Of a DNA stretch of 64,000 nt, positions 14,883 to 23,787 are shown in pieces. The position numbers and the translations under genes were made by a program. This DNA comes from Rachycentron canadum (Eukaryota; Chordata; Actinopteri; Carangiformes; Rachycentridae), in contig CM076651.1 in NCBI GenBank assembly GCA_038496675.1, positions 18,125,746-18,189,745 on the forward strand, read 5' to 3'. Every line of letters begins with the position of its first letter. Position 1 is the first letter of the stretch. The notes beneath the pieces are model-generated. The model was not told the DNA's origin and did no database searches. It saw nothing but the letters and a program-made list of their open reading frames with translations.

Positions 14883-14933
<51 letters not shown>

Positions 14934-15028
14934 GACTCCTGGTCAGGTGAAACTGGAGCCTGGAGTTTTGTATGAATGGAGCTCGTTGTCTCTTCTACAG
15001 CTGTGTAATCACACTGATGAAGGGTTTG

Positions 15029-15082
<54 letters not shown>

Positions 15083-18000
15083 TGGACACTTAAACATACA
15101 TGAAGAAATTTACATGCACACTGTCAAACACATGGACATAAATATAGTATATATAGACAAATGTCTGCACATGCTGATGGGAAATTATCGTTTTATACAC
15201 ACACGCACACACGCACATATGTAGGGTTGGTTAATTGTGTGTGATGTAATCCTGGGTGGTCTATAGGGTCTTGGTAGCCTCTACATATTGGTCAGTGGAG
15301 CTAAGCCTGCCCCGCCTGGACTCCATCTACATTCAGAACATCACATTTAGAAACATAATCATCACATGCAGTATTTACCCAACATATTCTTAGAAACTTT
15401 TTTTTTTTTTTTTACTTTTTTTGGCAGCTGATTAAAAAGACAAAGAAAAGAAGCAGGGTGGCACGTGCTGGCTTGTTCCCACTGTCCTGAGGTCACTACA
15501 GTTGGTCAAGAGTTCAGTCCTTGCAACGTTTAAGGTGCCTCCATCAGCTGCAGCCATGTATGCTGTCAGTCAGGTTCCTGTCTGCACTACATTTACAAGC
15601 ACACAAGAAGCTACTTTACATTGTATTTGATTCTGCACTTCTTTGCATATTTAAAATACACATTTAAAATACATTGTATTGTATCACTACTTTTATGTTG
15701 TTTGTCCGATCTCAGTAGTTTCTTCCTTGTTGAATAAAGGTTAAGCATGCGCTGCAACCTAAAGTAACCTCCGCATGTTTACATGCAGATGGTCAGTAAT
15801 CAGATGTCTTCACTACCTCTGACCTTGGAACAGCTTCATTAAGTTTGTTAGTGATACAAATGAAATATTCAGCTGTAACTGACTTACCATGGAGCTCAAT
15901 TTCAGTTCAAGCATTCAAGGAAGCTCCACAGAGTAACAATCTTACCTTATATCCAAATAACCAAATTATCATGACCGAATTTAAAAAAGCTTCTCACTTA
16001 CATCTAATTTAAAAAAAAAAATTGCTAACTGCATAAATGCACACTAAATGCATTGAATGTGAACTGCTGTGGAAAAAAAAAAAAACCATAAGTCTTTGGC
16101 TCAGCATCAAACTGAGCAGATTTCAGTCAGACAGGATTTAAAACAAACAGATGCAGAGGAAGTGGTCTCACCACAGGGCAGGTCCAAAAGTAGGAGTGTT
16201 GCACCTATTATTACATGTTATCTGTTTAAACGTGGTGGTTCTGTCTTATGATGACTCCCATGACTCCAGTGGATTAAAAGGTACCATTGTGCTGGGCTGG
16301 GTAGGAGTGGACAGTTTAGTTCCTCCACGCAGAGCTACTCAGTCCTCTTGTTTAACTCTATGTAAAATACATGTGTGTAGTTCTTTGAGTCTATATTGCC
16401 CATATTTCTACGTCTACAGTTCAAACCACCTCCTGCCAAATCCGCAGTAAAGAATATTTTTCTTATTTTACAAGAGAGATTTCTGTATTTGCGCTTTGCC
16501 TGTGCTCCTTCGTACAATACATGCACACGTACAGTATTTCCACGTAACAATCAGAGATTAACAATCTGAGAATCTGATGACAGTTTGCTCAAGTTACTAG
16601 GACAATGTCAATCAAATGATTCAATTACCTGCACAATCCTAACAAAACAACAGCTCGCTTAAAACTTGACTAATTTAGTATTAGTATTAGTATTAATTTA
16701 GTATTTATTCAGTATTTAGTTATATTTTATGTGATAAAGAATTAAAGATACATCCATCAATATTATTATACTAAAAATGGAAAGATGACTGTGAGTATTT
16801 TGTCTTAATAATTATTGTGATGTTCACATTCCCCAGTGTTGAGGTTTCTTTTTTATTTTCTTTTGTTTGTCAGAAAAGGGATGAGGATGAGCATTTTCAG
16901 TATCCACAGAAATGGTCTTTTTTATAGCTAACACAAGTAAAACAAGTAGAGATGGGATGTGATAAGGGAGAGGTGAAGTGATGTAAAAATGACTCACGGT
17001 GATGTCCTTGCCAGCCCAGTTACACTCCTCCCTCCAGTCGACGGGGGCAGGCCAGTAGATCTGAAACACAGCAGGCAACGTTCAGATCAACCTGTAGCTG
17101 AACTCCTATAATCTGGATTAATTTACTAATTAAAGTCTGCTACACGTACATTTTTAAGTCTTAAGTGTTTGCCCCCTCTAGAGTAACAATATACCCTTGA
17201 GCAAGACACACTTCAAATGAGAACATCTCAATTTAGAGATCTGGATAAATGAAGGTTTTCAACTCCCTTTATTCTCGATGTTCCCTTCACCCTATTTCCT
17301 TTCTTTCTCACCCTCTTTCTTTCCTATATGTTTCTTTCCTTCTTTCTCTTCTAACTTAACCTCTGTGTTCTCCCCCCGTGCCCCCTTTTCACCCCACCTC
17401 ATTGAAAAACTGCTTTGGCTAACATGAATCAGCCATAAGTCAAACTCAAACATATGCCTAAAACCAACTACACAGATGTGGACAGATGTTTGGATTAGGC
17501 TGCATTTTTTTGCATCTCTATACCTCTAAGTGCACTATTGTGTGTATTACAGTAAGTAGTGGCACATATTGTCTATGTCCAGCTGCAACTTAAAACATCA
17601 GCCACGATTGTTGCACGCCCAAAGGCAAAGGCTTCGATCTGAGTATTTCATTTAGATAGTAATCACAGCATTTGCTTTGATAAATGTTTTCTTTTCATCT
17701 CTGTCCACCTCTTTGATTTTCTACCTTTCTCTATTAAACCCACATTTCTCTTTCTTCCCCTCTTACACGTGAGGCCCCTCACTTGAATGGTCTCATATGT
17801 GTAAGGATATGATTCAGTCATTTGCAAAGGGGCAAGTTTGTGAAACGCATCCACAGCTTTGAATATTTATCTTTTTGCATCACTTTGAAAACAAACTTCC
17901 GAAGCATGTGTGTTCTGTCTTTGATAACAGCAGTAATAATAAACAATGTGGCACTGGCTATAAATGAGAACCACTTCCTGATTTCCATCCCTTATTGCCC

Positions 18001-21000
18001 TTGATCTAATGTGTAATTAACACAATCTGAAGCAATAAAGTAATTTCATGATAGAGACACTTAAGGTCACAAAGGTAGATAAAGCTGTTAATGATGTAAA
18101 ACAGTGTAATCAATGTGAAAATACATTAATCGTGATACAATTTTGTTTTTTTGGACTTTGCTTTAACAGACCACAGTGTGTGTTGTAAGTTTGGCATCAG
18201 TACCTATAGTTATAGTCATAAATCTTCAACTGATCATGATTCTGACCAACCTTGTGTTCCTGCTTCGCGATGTTGTCCAATGAGAGCGACAGCAGGAAGT
18301 TCTTGGCCCCAACAAAGAGACGGCCCCTTTCCTCATCCAACAGTAGAGCACTGAAGCAACAGGAACGCTCTAGCTCGAACCGTCGCACTCCATGGAACTG
18401 CTGCAACTCTGAGAAGACACAGATACGCAGCATGATAGGCGATGTCTCAGTCCGTCTTCTGTTACATGTGATATACTGATGCCATGACATGACACCACAC
18501 AACTGTTCCAGTTTATGCATTGCTTTGGACACCTTACTGTTTATAATGGTCTTCTGCAACATCTGTGCACTGGGAAAGTGTGTAAGCCTCACAATAACTC
18601 TGCAAGAGCCAGGGCTGGTCATTTTTTCAAACCACAATCAAGTATTGTTACAATATTATTATTAAGTATTATTACAAGTTAACAACAAAATCAGTGTTAC
18701 TGTGTCGGGAAAAATAAGTTGAACATGCCCTCTTCCTGTTGTATGCAAACTCTACTGTCAATATTTATTCACTTATGGGAATTAATTGTATGTTTATTAT
18801 TTTGTCCTGAATAAAGGAACAGCTAAACAAAAAATAACTACGTGATCCAATAATCAATGCCAAAACAACCTAAAGTCATAAGATCCAAGTCAGTTAGTTG
18901 GCCACTGAGCTGTAACAAGTCATGGGGTCGATAAGGAAGATTATTATTTAATTTCAGTGTTTAAATATAATTTCTGCTGTTTGCTTAGGCCAGGGACTTG
19001 TGAAGAGTCAGGACGAAATCCTATGACAATAATGACACTATATTGGTTTCAATGGAAAAACTGAGAGTCCTTGCTGTTTCCACACTGGGGGAACACTGCC
19101 CAGGAAAATTCAGCTTGTATTTGTAAACTTAAGCTATAATAGTTACTCCAAGCCAGTGGAAAAAAAACAGTGCTCTTGGCCTTATGAAGCTGAAGAAATA
19201 AAAAGGGACTGTATCCTCCCCTGCTGGTCTGCCTTAAACCAAGATCTTAAGACAGAAAAGACCAAGGGCTTCTTTACTTAGACATTAAAATGGCTTTATT
19301 AGTCTTCCATTGTTCTACCGTGAATTTATTACTACAATTAAGTCCCTGACACCACCCAATAGCTGCTTGCATGACATCAGGGACTTGAGGTCTACTCCTC
19401 TTCTTTTATATTAATGTGCCATTTTCAGCAAATGTGTTAAAAACATGAAGTTGGCAACTTTTAAATGAATCCAAATGTTCTTGTGTTTTATTAGGTTTGC
19501 TATTGTTCACGTGTTATTTATCAAATAAAGAACATATTTCTGAGGCAGCATACAAATGAATAAAGTTCTTGAGTTTAGTCCTTGACTTTGAATAATTAAA
19601 AGCCTACAACCACTTTAGTTTCTCTGTCAGGCTGTAACGGTCACCACGCACGCCGTACTATTGTCTTTTCACTTCCTGTAGGTTTCTCAATCCTATCCAA
19701 ATATATTATCACAGTGGAGACTCATTTGTTACACTATTACCCACAATCCCCTTTTTAGTATGGCATGGGCTTATTAATGTGTAACAAAACAAATTGTTAC
19801 ATATTGAATAAACAGTAAACACAATTGGGTAAAAATAATGTTGATCATTTATAAATAATAATTATAGTTAACAAAGTTATTAATATTAAGCTGCAGTATC
19901 ACTTCTCTTGCAATTTTTCAGCACATTTTAACATTAAAATTTTCTTGAATTTCACATTATGACTTGATGACATTATTATGCTGATTTAGCAAAAAACAGC
20001 TTCACCAGGATTTAAATCGCAAAATCAAAGGTTACTTTATTGGCAACAATTGCACATTTTCCTGCCCATTAGAGATGTTGATTGATATTAAAGATGATAT
20101 TTGATTGGAAAATTAGGAATCATCTCACAGTAAATCTGTCCAGCAGCCAGACACAACTGAGGACTCAGCAGCACTGGGTAACAGGCTGGCTAAATATATT
20201 CATATGTTTTTCAGAGCTCTATGAGGTTGTCCTTTCTAGTCCTTCATCTGTCAACCAAAACTAAAATATTCTGCTATCTTCCCAACCTCGCTACATGTTA
20301 CCTTCAGTTGAAATTAAAGGGAGCACATATCTCAGCTGGCCAGACGGCCTTCACTGAGCCTCGTGTCCTTGGTGAGTTAGCTCAGGCTGTAATTGCGAGC
20401 TTTCAGTGATGGAACACATCCCTGGTTTATGTGGTTGTGTTGGGCATTGAGCTGCGTTCTTCAAACTCACAAAACTTGAGATGAAACACAATCCCCTGCC
20501 TTTGTGTGTGTAAAGTGTGTGTGGGTGAGTGTTTGTGACTGTGAATCACTGCTACCACAAACTGCGCCTGGCTACTTTTCAAGACTGTTTACTTTGAAAA
20601 AGAATATGGTTGAATATCACATGAAACAGAGAACATCTGCATTTGCGTGTGTGGGCCTGTGCATAGGTGTGTGTGTGTGTGTGTGTGTATACAGATTAAA
20701 GTAGCTATACATTCATAGCTATAGTGGTCAGTGGAGGAAACAAAAAGTCACACTTGTCGCATTAACAAACCACCACACACGAACCAATTTCTCCTCCTTT
20801 AGCCAGGAATGCTTCAACTTTCTTCTTCAAAGCTAGTTGGCTAGCTGGTTCTTACCTTTGTATGACAGCTTCATGCGTGGTGAGGAAGATGAGGAGGATG
20901 AGGAGGAGGAAGTGGAGGATGAAGATGAAGAGGAGGTGCGGGTCATAGCGCCAGAGGAAGCATGGGCGGCGGCCAGACCCAGCAGGAACAGAGAGCTGCA

Positions 21001-21042
21001 GGTGACCATCATGGCCGCCATCATCATCATCATGGTCATCAT
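590..21042 (-). CDS. sema3b: Class 3 semaphorin, SEMA3B-like (17 coding exons, whole gene span)
   Basis: This is a secreted guidance ligand. Class 3 semaphorins are known to bind neuropilin/plexin receptors and steer axons and vessels. Joining 17 exons gives 2439 nt (812 residues plus TAA), and every intron phase is consistent. Domains by residue: signal peptide about 1-28; poly-Ser/Thr 36-54; sema propeller about 58-540; PSI about 541-576, with motif CAECCLARDPYCAWDG; furin-type KRRFRR at 576-581; Ig domain with Cys619 and Cys671; CEQVW with Cys744 (the counterpart of the interchain cysteine known in Sema3A); basic KGRNRR at 791-796. The propeller segments WREECNWAGKD, GAFHPTCAFVEVGH, PESENPDDDKI and FLGPFAHKEGP match my recollection of SEMA3B better than other class 3 members. 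The tail (KLWYRDFMQL, CEQVW, WKHLQE) is Sema3A-like. Mammalian SEMA3B is about 749 residues; the excess here is mostly the Ser stretch and the tail. Teleosts carry both sema3b and sema3bl, and I cannot separate them without a tree. The gene looks intact. Confidence 0.93.
1249..1388 (-). CDS. sema3b: sema3b coding exon 16 (first half of Ig domain)
   Basis: Residues 596-642: DHHKHRVAERKLYGVEGSST, then FLECIPKSLQARVTWTFQKH and QQNPREE. Cys619 is the first Ig cysteine, and the tryptophan in VTWTFQ follows at normal Ig spacing. Acceptor CCCTGCAG; donor GTGAGAG. The 1371-nt intron upstream separates it from the furin-site exon. Confidence 0.92.
1389..2759 (-). other. sema3b intron 15
   Basis: Intronic sequence of 1371 nt. 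It contains a purine-rich stretch at 1455-1600 with repeated GGACA/GACAG units and a run of about 18 A at 1468-1485. Nothing coding is supported. Confidence 0.6.
2760..2815 (-). CDS. sema3b: sema3b coding exon 15 (furin-type site)
   Basis: Residues 577-595, RRFRRQDVRNGDPNTLCSG. With Lys576 this makes KRRFRR followed by QDVRNGDP, identical in pattern to the processing site known in class 3 semaphorins. Acceptor TTTTACAG; donor GTGAGA. Confidence 0.92.
2955..3112 (-). CDS. sema3b: sema3b coding exon 14 (last blade and PSI domain)
   Basis: Residues 525-576 plus two bases: QQLYVGSDTGIAQVPLHRC, SVYGKACAECCLARDPYCAW, then DGTSCTRYLPNTK. It completes the propeller and carries the cysteine-rich PSI domain (Cys543 onward). 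The acceptor is CTTCACAG. The donor GTCTGT is imperfect at +3 and +4, but it is the site that keeps phase with exon 15. Confidence 0.92.
3320..3361 (-). CDS. sema3b: sema3b coding exon 13 (42 nt)
   Basis: Residues 511-524, DASSIINMQLSSKR. This is a 14-codon phase 0 microexon typical of class 3 semaphorins. It is flanked by acceptor CTTAAG and donor GTAAGT. Confidence 0.92.
3469..3560 (-). CDS. sema3b: sema3b coding exon 12
   Basis: Residues 480-510: DKGTVLKVINVPKESWNNME then ELLLEELEVFK. GTVLKV is the conserved blade sequence. Acceptor ATTTCAG; donor GTAAGA after AAA. Phase 0 end. Confidence 0.92.
3647..3866 (-). CDS. sema3b: sema3b coding exon 11 (220 nt)
   Basis: Residues 407-479 plus one base: CPSKTFGSFESTKGFPDDVI, HHPLMYNPVYPMSRRPIFV, DYSFTQIAVDRVSAADGQYD and VMFIGT. 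The long family-typical exon covers late propeller blades. The acceptor is CTTTAG and the donor GTGAAT. The following intron is only 86 nt. Confidence 0.93.
3867..5486 (-). other. sema3b intron 10
   Basis: Intronic sequence of 1620 nt, AT-rich. I see no microsatellite of note and no recognisable gene or repeat family. The two GGCGTGATGGG/GGCGTGAGAGAGG-like spots at about 4384 and 4753 look coincidental. Confidence 0.55.
5487..5634 (-). CDS. sema3b: sema3b coding exon 10 (tandem acceptor)
   Basis: Residues 357-406: SSSVFKGSAVCLYSMNDIRR, then AFLGPFAHKEGPNYQWVPFQ and GKVPYPRPGM. Three consecutive CAG triplets could serve as acceptor, giving starts at 5634, 5631 or 5628. The coordinates use the first. 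The second gives 145 nt, which is the usual length of this family exon, so 5631 is a real alternative. All three keep the frame. The donor is GTATGT. Confidence 0.88.
5832..5901 (-). CDS. sema3b: sema3b coding exon 9 (70 nt)
   Basis: Residues 334-356 plus two bases: RDVFLLQTRDRKNPLVYTVF then STS. Acceptor TCCCCAG; donor GTCAGA. The split serine codon (AG plus N) is completed by exon 10. Confidence 0.9.
6015..6830 (+). repeat. Probable degenerate teleost interspersed repeat in sema3b intron 8
   Basis: The stretch contains segments such as CTACTCCAACTAGTATCG, CAACAGATCGACAC and GTTGCTGGGTTAAGTTAGCA. I associate these with dispersed repeats in percomorph genomes. It fills most of the 1564-nt intron between exons 8 and 9. 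Family name and limits are uncertain; this is recognition from memory without a search. Confidence 0.35.
7466..7580 (-). CDS. sema3b: sema3b coding exon 8
   Basis: Residues 296-333 plus one base: NDMGGQRSLVNKWTTFLKTR then LICSVPGADGSDTYFDEL. GGQRSLVNKWTTFLKARL-type sequence is nearly invariant in the family. Acceptor GAATTAG; donor GTAAGT. Exon end phase is 1. Confidence 0.92.
7792..7934 (-). CDS. sema3b: sema3b coding exon 7
   Basis: Residues 248-295, EPKFVGSFWVPESENPDDDK, then IFFFFRETAVEAQGLGKSTY and SRIGQLCR. The PESENPDDDKI stretch is the clearest SEMA3B-type signature; SEMA3A has other residues here. The acceptor is CACCAG with a weak pyrimidine tract; the donor is GTAAGAG. Confidence 0.93.
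8048..8167 (-). CDS. sema3b: sema3b coding exon 6
   Basis: Residues 208-247 plus one base, including GDELYAGVATDLMGRDFTIF and RTEQHDSRWLN. These are central propeller strands. Acceptor TCTTCTAG; donor GTGAGTG. The upstream intron is 260 nt and the downstream intron only 113 nt. Confidence 0.93.
8429..8522 (-). CDS. sema3b: sema3b coding exon 5
   Basis: Residues 177-207 plus one base: DHVFRIDPSKVEDGKGKSPY then DPRHNAASVLI. The GKGKSPYDP motif is diagnostic of class 3 semaphorins. Acceptor CTCCATCAG; donor GTAACT. The 94-nt length and phase 1 end match the family exon. Confidence 0.92.
9163..9282 (-). CDS. sema3b: sema3b coding exon 4
   Basis: Residues 137-176, SDCVNYVKIVHHYNRTHLYA then CGTGAFHPTCAFVEVGHRME. 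It contains the conserved N-glycosylation sequon NRT at Asn150. The acceptor is TCTTTCAG and the donor GTGAGG. A run of about 20 T lies just inside the downstream intron on the plus strand (9135-9153). Confidence 0.93.
9381..9560 (+). repeat. Teleost interspersed repeat fragment (TTAGCTTAGCATAAAG type)
   Basis: Contains CAGTTAGCTTAGCATAAAGG, then CTGGGAACAG, GTTCAAAGGTAACAATCTGC and GTTTAAATCTATACAA. This order of blocks is characteristic of a very common teleost dispersed element. The copy is diverged and truncated. It lies at the 3' end of the large intron between exons 3 and 4. Confidence 0.6.
10198..10224 (+). repeat. (TG)n microsatellite
   Basis: About 13 TG units in intron 3, flanked by CTGT-type imperfect units. 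Confidence 0.9.
10608..10671 (+). repeat. (CA)n microsatellite, compound
   Basis: About 18 uninterrupted CA units, then TGCGCGTGCACGCACG and a second short (CA)n. The alternating purine-pyrimidine run is prone to form Z-DNA. Confidence 0.9.
12340..12672 (+). repeat. Degenerate teleost MITE-like repeat
   Basis: The block order matches a very abundant teleost repeat. GACTGAAATTGCTCAACAAT and GTTGTGAAATTTTGCACATT come first. GTGTTTAGTGGCAATAAGCA and AAACTAGATGGTAGGCACGG follow. GCAGAGCTGCTGGTTTGGCT and GTAGAC close it. Several internal segments are deleted relative to the form I remember. It is an old non-autonomous copy with no coding capacity. Confidence 0.65.
13088..13145 (+). repeat. Compound (TA)n(TG)n(TA)n microsatellite
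   Basis: TA units, then about nine TG units, then TATG/TA units. It is a compound dinucleotide repeat in intron 3. Confidence 0.9.
14881..14929 (+). repeat. (AC)n microsatellite
   Basis: About 24 AC units with one ACGC interruption near the start, in intron 3. A second long (AC)n lies 104 bp away at 15033. Confidence 0.92.
15033..15078 (+). repeat. (AC)n microsatellite
   Basis: Twenty-three uninterrupted AC units in intron 3, in the same orientation as its neighbour at 14881-14929. Confidence 0.92.
16998..17060 (-). CDS. sema3b: sema3b coding exon 3 (63 nt)
   Basis: Residues 116-136, IYWPAPVDWREECNWAGKD plus IT. This 63-nt phase 0 exon is conserved in class 3 semaphorins. The cysteine in EECNW is a conserved sema-domain cysteine. 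Acceptor TGTTTCAG and donor GTGAGT are both strong. Confidence 0.93.
17061..18250 (-). other. sema3b intron 2
   Basis: Intronic sequence of 1190 nt. It includes a pyrimidine-rich patch at 17290-17400 (CTTTC and CCTTT units). Nothing else is recognised. Confidence 0.6.
18251..18408 (-). CDS. sema3b: sema3b coding exon 2 (start of sema domain)
   Basis: Residues 63-115, from ELQQFHGVRRF through LLLDEERGRLFVGAKNF to DNIAKQEHK. The LLLDEERGRLFVGA segment is the class 3 signature of the first propeller strands. The acceptor reads CTTCTCAG followed by AGTTGCAG; using the next AG two bases later would break the frame. The donor is GTTGGT, which deviates at +3 and +4 but keeps G at +5. Exon end phase is 0, as in other class 3 genes. 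Confidence 0.9.
18409..20855 (-). other. sema3b intron 1 (between coding exons 1 and 2)
   Basis: Intronic sequence of 2447 nt, AT-rich. It contains one (GT)n at 20667-20688. No recognisable exon or repeat family is seen. Confidence 0.6.
20667..20688 (+). repeat. (GT)n microsatellite
   Basis: Eleven GT units in intron 1 of sema3b. Confidence 0.9.
20856..21042 (-). CDS. sema3b: sema3b coding exon 1: start codon, signal peptide, poly-Ser
   Basis: Encodes residues 1-62 plus one base. The start chosen at 21042 is the first of a run of in-frame ATGs (Met at 1, 2, 4-8, 11 and 12) preceding a hydrophobic core, SSLFLLGLAAAHA. A 19-residue Ser/Thr run (20881-20937) and then PRMKLSYK lead into the sema domain. 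The donor after AAAG is GTAAGAA. Use of a downstream ATG (Met8 or Met12 has G at +4 and A at -3) would still leave a usable signal sequence. A possible acceptor, CACAG, ends at 21057, so the coding exon may begin at 21056 with only 14 nt of 5' UTR. Confidence 0.85.
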
Positions 21043-21055
21043 CTTGAAACTTGAG

Positions 21056-21500
21056 TCTGTGAAATTGATGTTTTGCGGATTTTTGCAGGATTTTGGCCTT
21101 TTTTCTGTCCTAGATTTAAGAGAATATTATTTTCCTCTAGTTTTGTAATTGTCCTGAATAGTTCTGATTCACAGCAAAACCAAATCAAACCAAAATCCTG
21201 TGTCTTTTTTGTCTGTTTATTAGATGTGGTCCACTGTCCTTGGACTGGTTTGGTTTGGGCTTAGTTGTTCTGAGGAGTTGGGATCACCTCAACCTCGCAA
21301 GCCCAAAACAGATTCTCCCTCCTGTTGTCTGCTTCAGCCGCCAGTCTTCAGTGTAATCTTTGTAATGTCCTCTTTTCTTCTGAAGCGTTCGGTTGGTAAA
21401 TCCACTGCTCCTCCCCGTGAAGGACAACTGGGTTCACCTCTCACAACCAAAACGGGACAAAAACGTCATACATGGGAATAGAGATCTAAAAATAGAGACA
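21056..21500 (-). promoter_or_regulatory. sema3b: Candidate 5' UTR / proximal promoter of sema3b
   Basis: On the gene strand, upstream of the ATG, lie CTATTTTTAG (21486-21495, matching the MEF2 consensus CTAWWWWTAG and also TATA-like) and TATGACGTTT, a CRE-like core. A moderately GC-rich stretch containing CACGGGGAGGAGC follows, with possible donors GAGGTGATC at 21287 and GAGGTTGAG at 21293. A possible acceptor CACAG ends at 21057. The arrangement fits either a TSS near 21460 with one small 5' UTR intron, or a 5' UTR exon spliced to a more distal first exon. This is inference only. Confidence 0.3.
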
Positions 21501-21562
21501 GAGAGGGAGAGAATTTAAATATGGACCCTACAAGCATATGTGTGTCTGTGCCTGGGATGCCC

Positions 21563-21565
<3 letters not shown>

Positions 21566-21603
<38 letters not shown>
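21566..21603 (+). repeat. (CA)n microsatellite
   Basis: Nineteen CA units just upstream of the candidate sema3b 5' region. Length variation here could lie close to the promoter. Confidence 0.9.
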
Positions 21604-21606
<3 letters not shown>

Positions 21607-21739
21607 TCTGATGACTGAGGTATGTTTAGTCAGAGCCAGATTGATGCCCCTGCCAGGCTGTTTTAATGCCAGCCTCCATTGTGGCAACAACTCTATAATC
21701 TCTTAACATTACATCAAGAATCAGGGAGAGTATCCAAAA

Positions 21740-21742
21740 TAC

Positions 21743-21774
<32 letters not shown>
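21740..21774 (+). repeat. (AC)n microsatellite
   Basis: About ten AC units, an AA interruption, then a further six units. A (TC)n tract lies about 100 bp further on, at 21877-21913. Confidence 0.85.
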
Positions 21775-21876
21775 CACGGTGCTGAACACTGTGTGTGTGT
21801 GATAGAGATATGCAATGCCCACTGCCAAGCCAAGCACAACCTCTCTATGTCTGTGGCACTGCCAACTCAGACCGGC

Positions 21877-21913
21877 TCCTCTCTCTTTCTCTCTCTTTCT
21901 CTCTCTCTCTCTC
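21877..21913 (+). repeat. (CT)n pyrimidine tract
   Basis: An imperfect CTCTCTTT/CT repeat. It is GAGA-like on the gene strand. Confidence 0.8.
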
Positions 21914-23731
21914 ACAGGCTCTCTCATCCTCTCCAAACCGGCAGACAGTGTCACCAGATGAAATCTCTTCATTGCTGAGGACTAATGAGTCGACCGTGAC
22001 GTGGACGAACGTGCAAACAGATGAGTGCGTCTGTGTTTAAGAGAAAGTCACTTTTTCTGAGTGAGCCCAGCAACACAAAGCAAAAGACTGTCGCCTCTTA
22101 TAATGAGATTTGGTCTCAATATTGAATTACACAGTAATAGATAAATGACACTGTGAGTTATTCAAAGCTTTACAATGTTATTTTCCTTTATAATCTGGTT
22201 TACACAAGGCTTCTACAATCTCGCTTTCTAAGTGTGTGGGGACTTGCTGTCAATTGAGCCTGGTCAGGGAGAAGAGAAAAAATCTCTATGAAATTATTTG
22301 AGAACTGGAGTCAAACTCAAAGTGACAGTTCTGTTATTGTTTCGGAAAAATCCCCAATAACTTGGTGTCTTGTTTGTGAGTGTGTTGTCGTGAACCACAA
22401 CTCTGCCCTAGCAGGAGCAGTAATGAGGTCACTGGTTTATAAGCCTATGTGTATGAGAGCACTGTGTTGTGCACGGGACACACACCTCTTTTTCAGTACT
22501 TTGGACTGTGGTCTGCAAGAACAATAAAGCCTTTCACTAGAAACAGTCTCCTTTATTATATTACACCTCACAGTTGGCACTCAGTCAGTAAAGGGCAGAC
22601 AGTCTGCTTTTCTCCCTTTTCACTTTCAATCTGTTTCTTCTCCCTCATCTAACAATAACCTCTATCACTCCATGGGTTCCTCTCTGTAAAATCCCCTCGT
22701 GTCTTGGATTGAAATCAACTGCTCGACCAACATGCTCGGTGCTGCAGACTCAACCAGTGACTGGGCTTCAGTGGCTTCAGAATGATTAAGAAGGACAAAA
22801 CTGGACCAGTAGCAGCCTAAATCACTTGCACTGGCCTCAAAGCTAACTGGAGCTGATCCTCTAATGAGTTCTCAAATCGGCCCAAGTACGGACCCTGTAT
22901 CCAAAACCTGAATCCATATATGAACTGGATGCGGTGTGCATTTGGACCTCTGGTGATTTTCCCACCTCAGCTGATAAGGTGCCTCCAACAAAGAAAAGTG
23001 TTCCTCAAGAAGCCGTGTAGATTTACTTAATAAAAATGTTGTGCAAGAGCAGTGGTAAAACTTGCATTATGTTAATGGTAGAACTCTATATATATATATA
23101 TTATATTTTTAACATGGATTGGTGACCAAAGATGATTTTTGATGAATGTCATTTATGCTCAAAATTTCACCTCAGTAATTTTAAACTGGTACATCATAAT
23201 TTTCAGAGATTCCAGCAAGCAGCCTACATCAGAAAGCCGCCGTTATCACTTTTAAGCACACATATGCATAATGAAATACATGAAGATGAGGCTATGCACA
23301 CAAAATGTGCACTCACAGACCCGTCCAGGCTGTTGGCACAGAGTTTTATGAATAATGGAGCTACTGAGGCGTGGAGACAGGAGAGCTCTCGTATGCTCAC
23401 GCCTCCCAGGCCACAACACAACAGGACAGAGCTCAACAGGAACATAAACTCCCACATACTCCGCAGTATGGAAACATGCACACACATACACACACATTTG
23501 GAAATGGACAAAAGCACACAAGCAAGCTTCGAAGAACACACAACCTGACACAACACACTGGTTCAGGCGCACAAAGAGGTGTTGTAAGGTGTGAATCGTG
23601 AGGGCTGCTTTTACAGTTCTGTTCTGCTAAATTCAGCTGCAAACCTCAGATGTATCCTGTTCAATGTCAATGTCAAAAATTATTAATGAGTTGTGTTGTG
23701 TCTGTGTTTGTGAGGCAGGAGAAATTTGGCA

Positions 23732-23733
<2 letters not shown>

Positions 23734-23785
<52 letters not shown>
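23734..23785 (+). repeat. (GT)n microsatellite
   Basis: Twenty-six uninterrupted GT units upstream of sema3b. Confidence 0.92.

Positions 23786-23787
<2 letters not shown>

Larger units (their letters stand above)
9283..16997 (-). other. sema3b intron 3 (7.7 kb), repeat-rich
   Basis: This is the largest intron inside the coding region. It holds two recognisable teleost repeat fragments (9381-9560 and 12340-12672) and microsatellites at 10198-10224, 10608-10671, 13088-13145, 14881-14929 and 15033-15078. A purine-rich patch lies at 14395-14500 and a TAGTAT-type simple repeat at 16672-16720. No open frame here resembles a protein family. Long first introns of semaphorins often carry enhancers, but I cannot identify any here. 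Confidence 0.6.

Noticed and set aside
14881..15078. Regularly repeated blocks suggesting a CRISPR-like array
   Set aside because: These are two plain (AC)n microsatellites in a vertebrate intron, with no repeat-spacer structure.
20837..21148. Plus-strand frame with a poly-Glu/Asp run
   Set aside because: It is the antisense reading of the poly-Ser repeat in sema3b exon 1.
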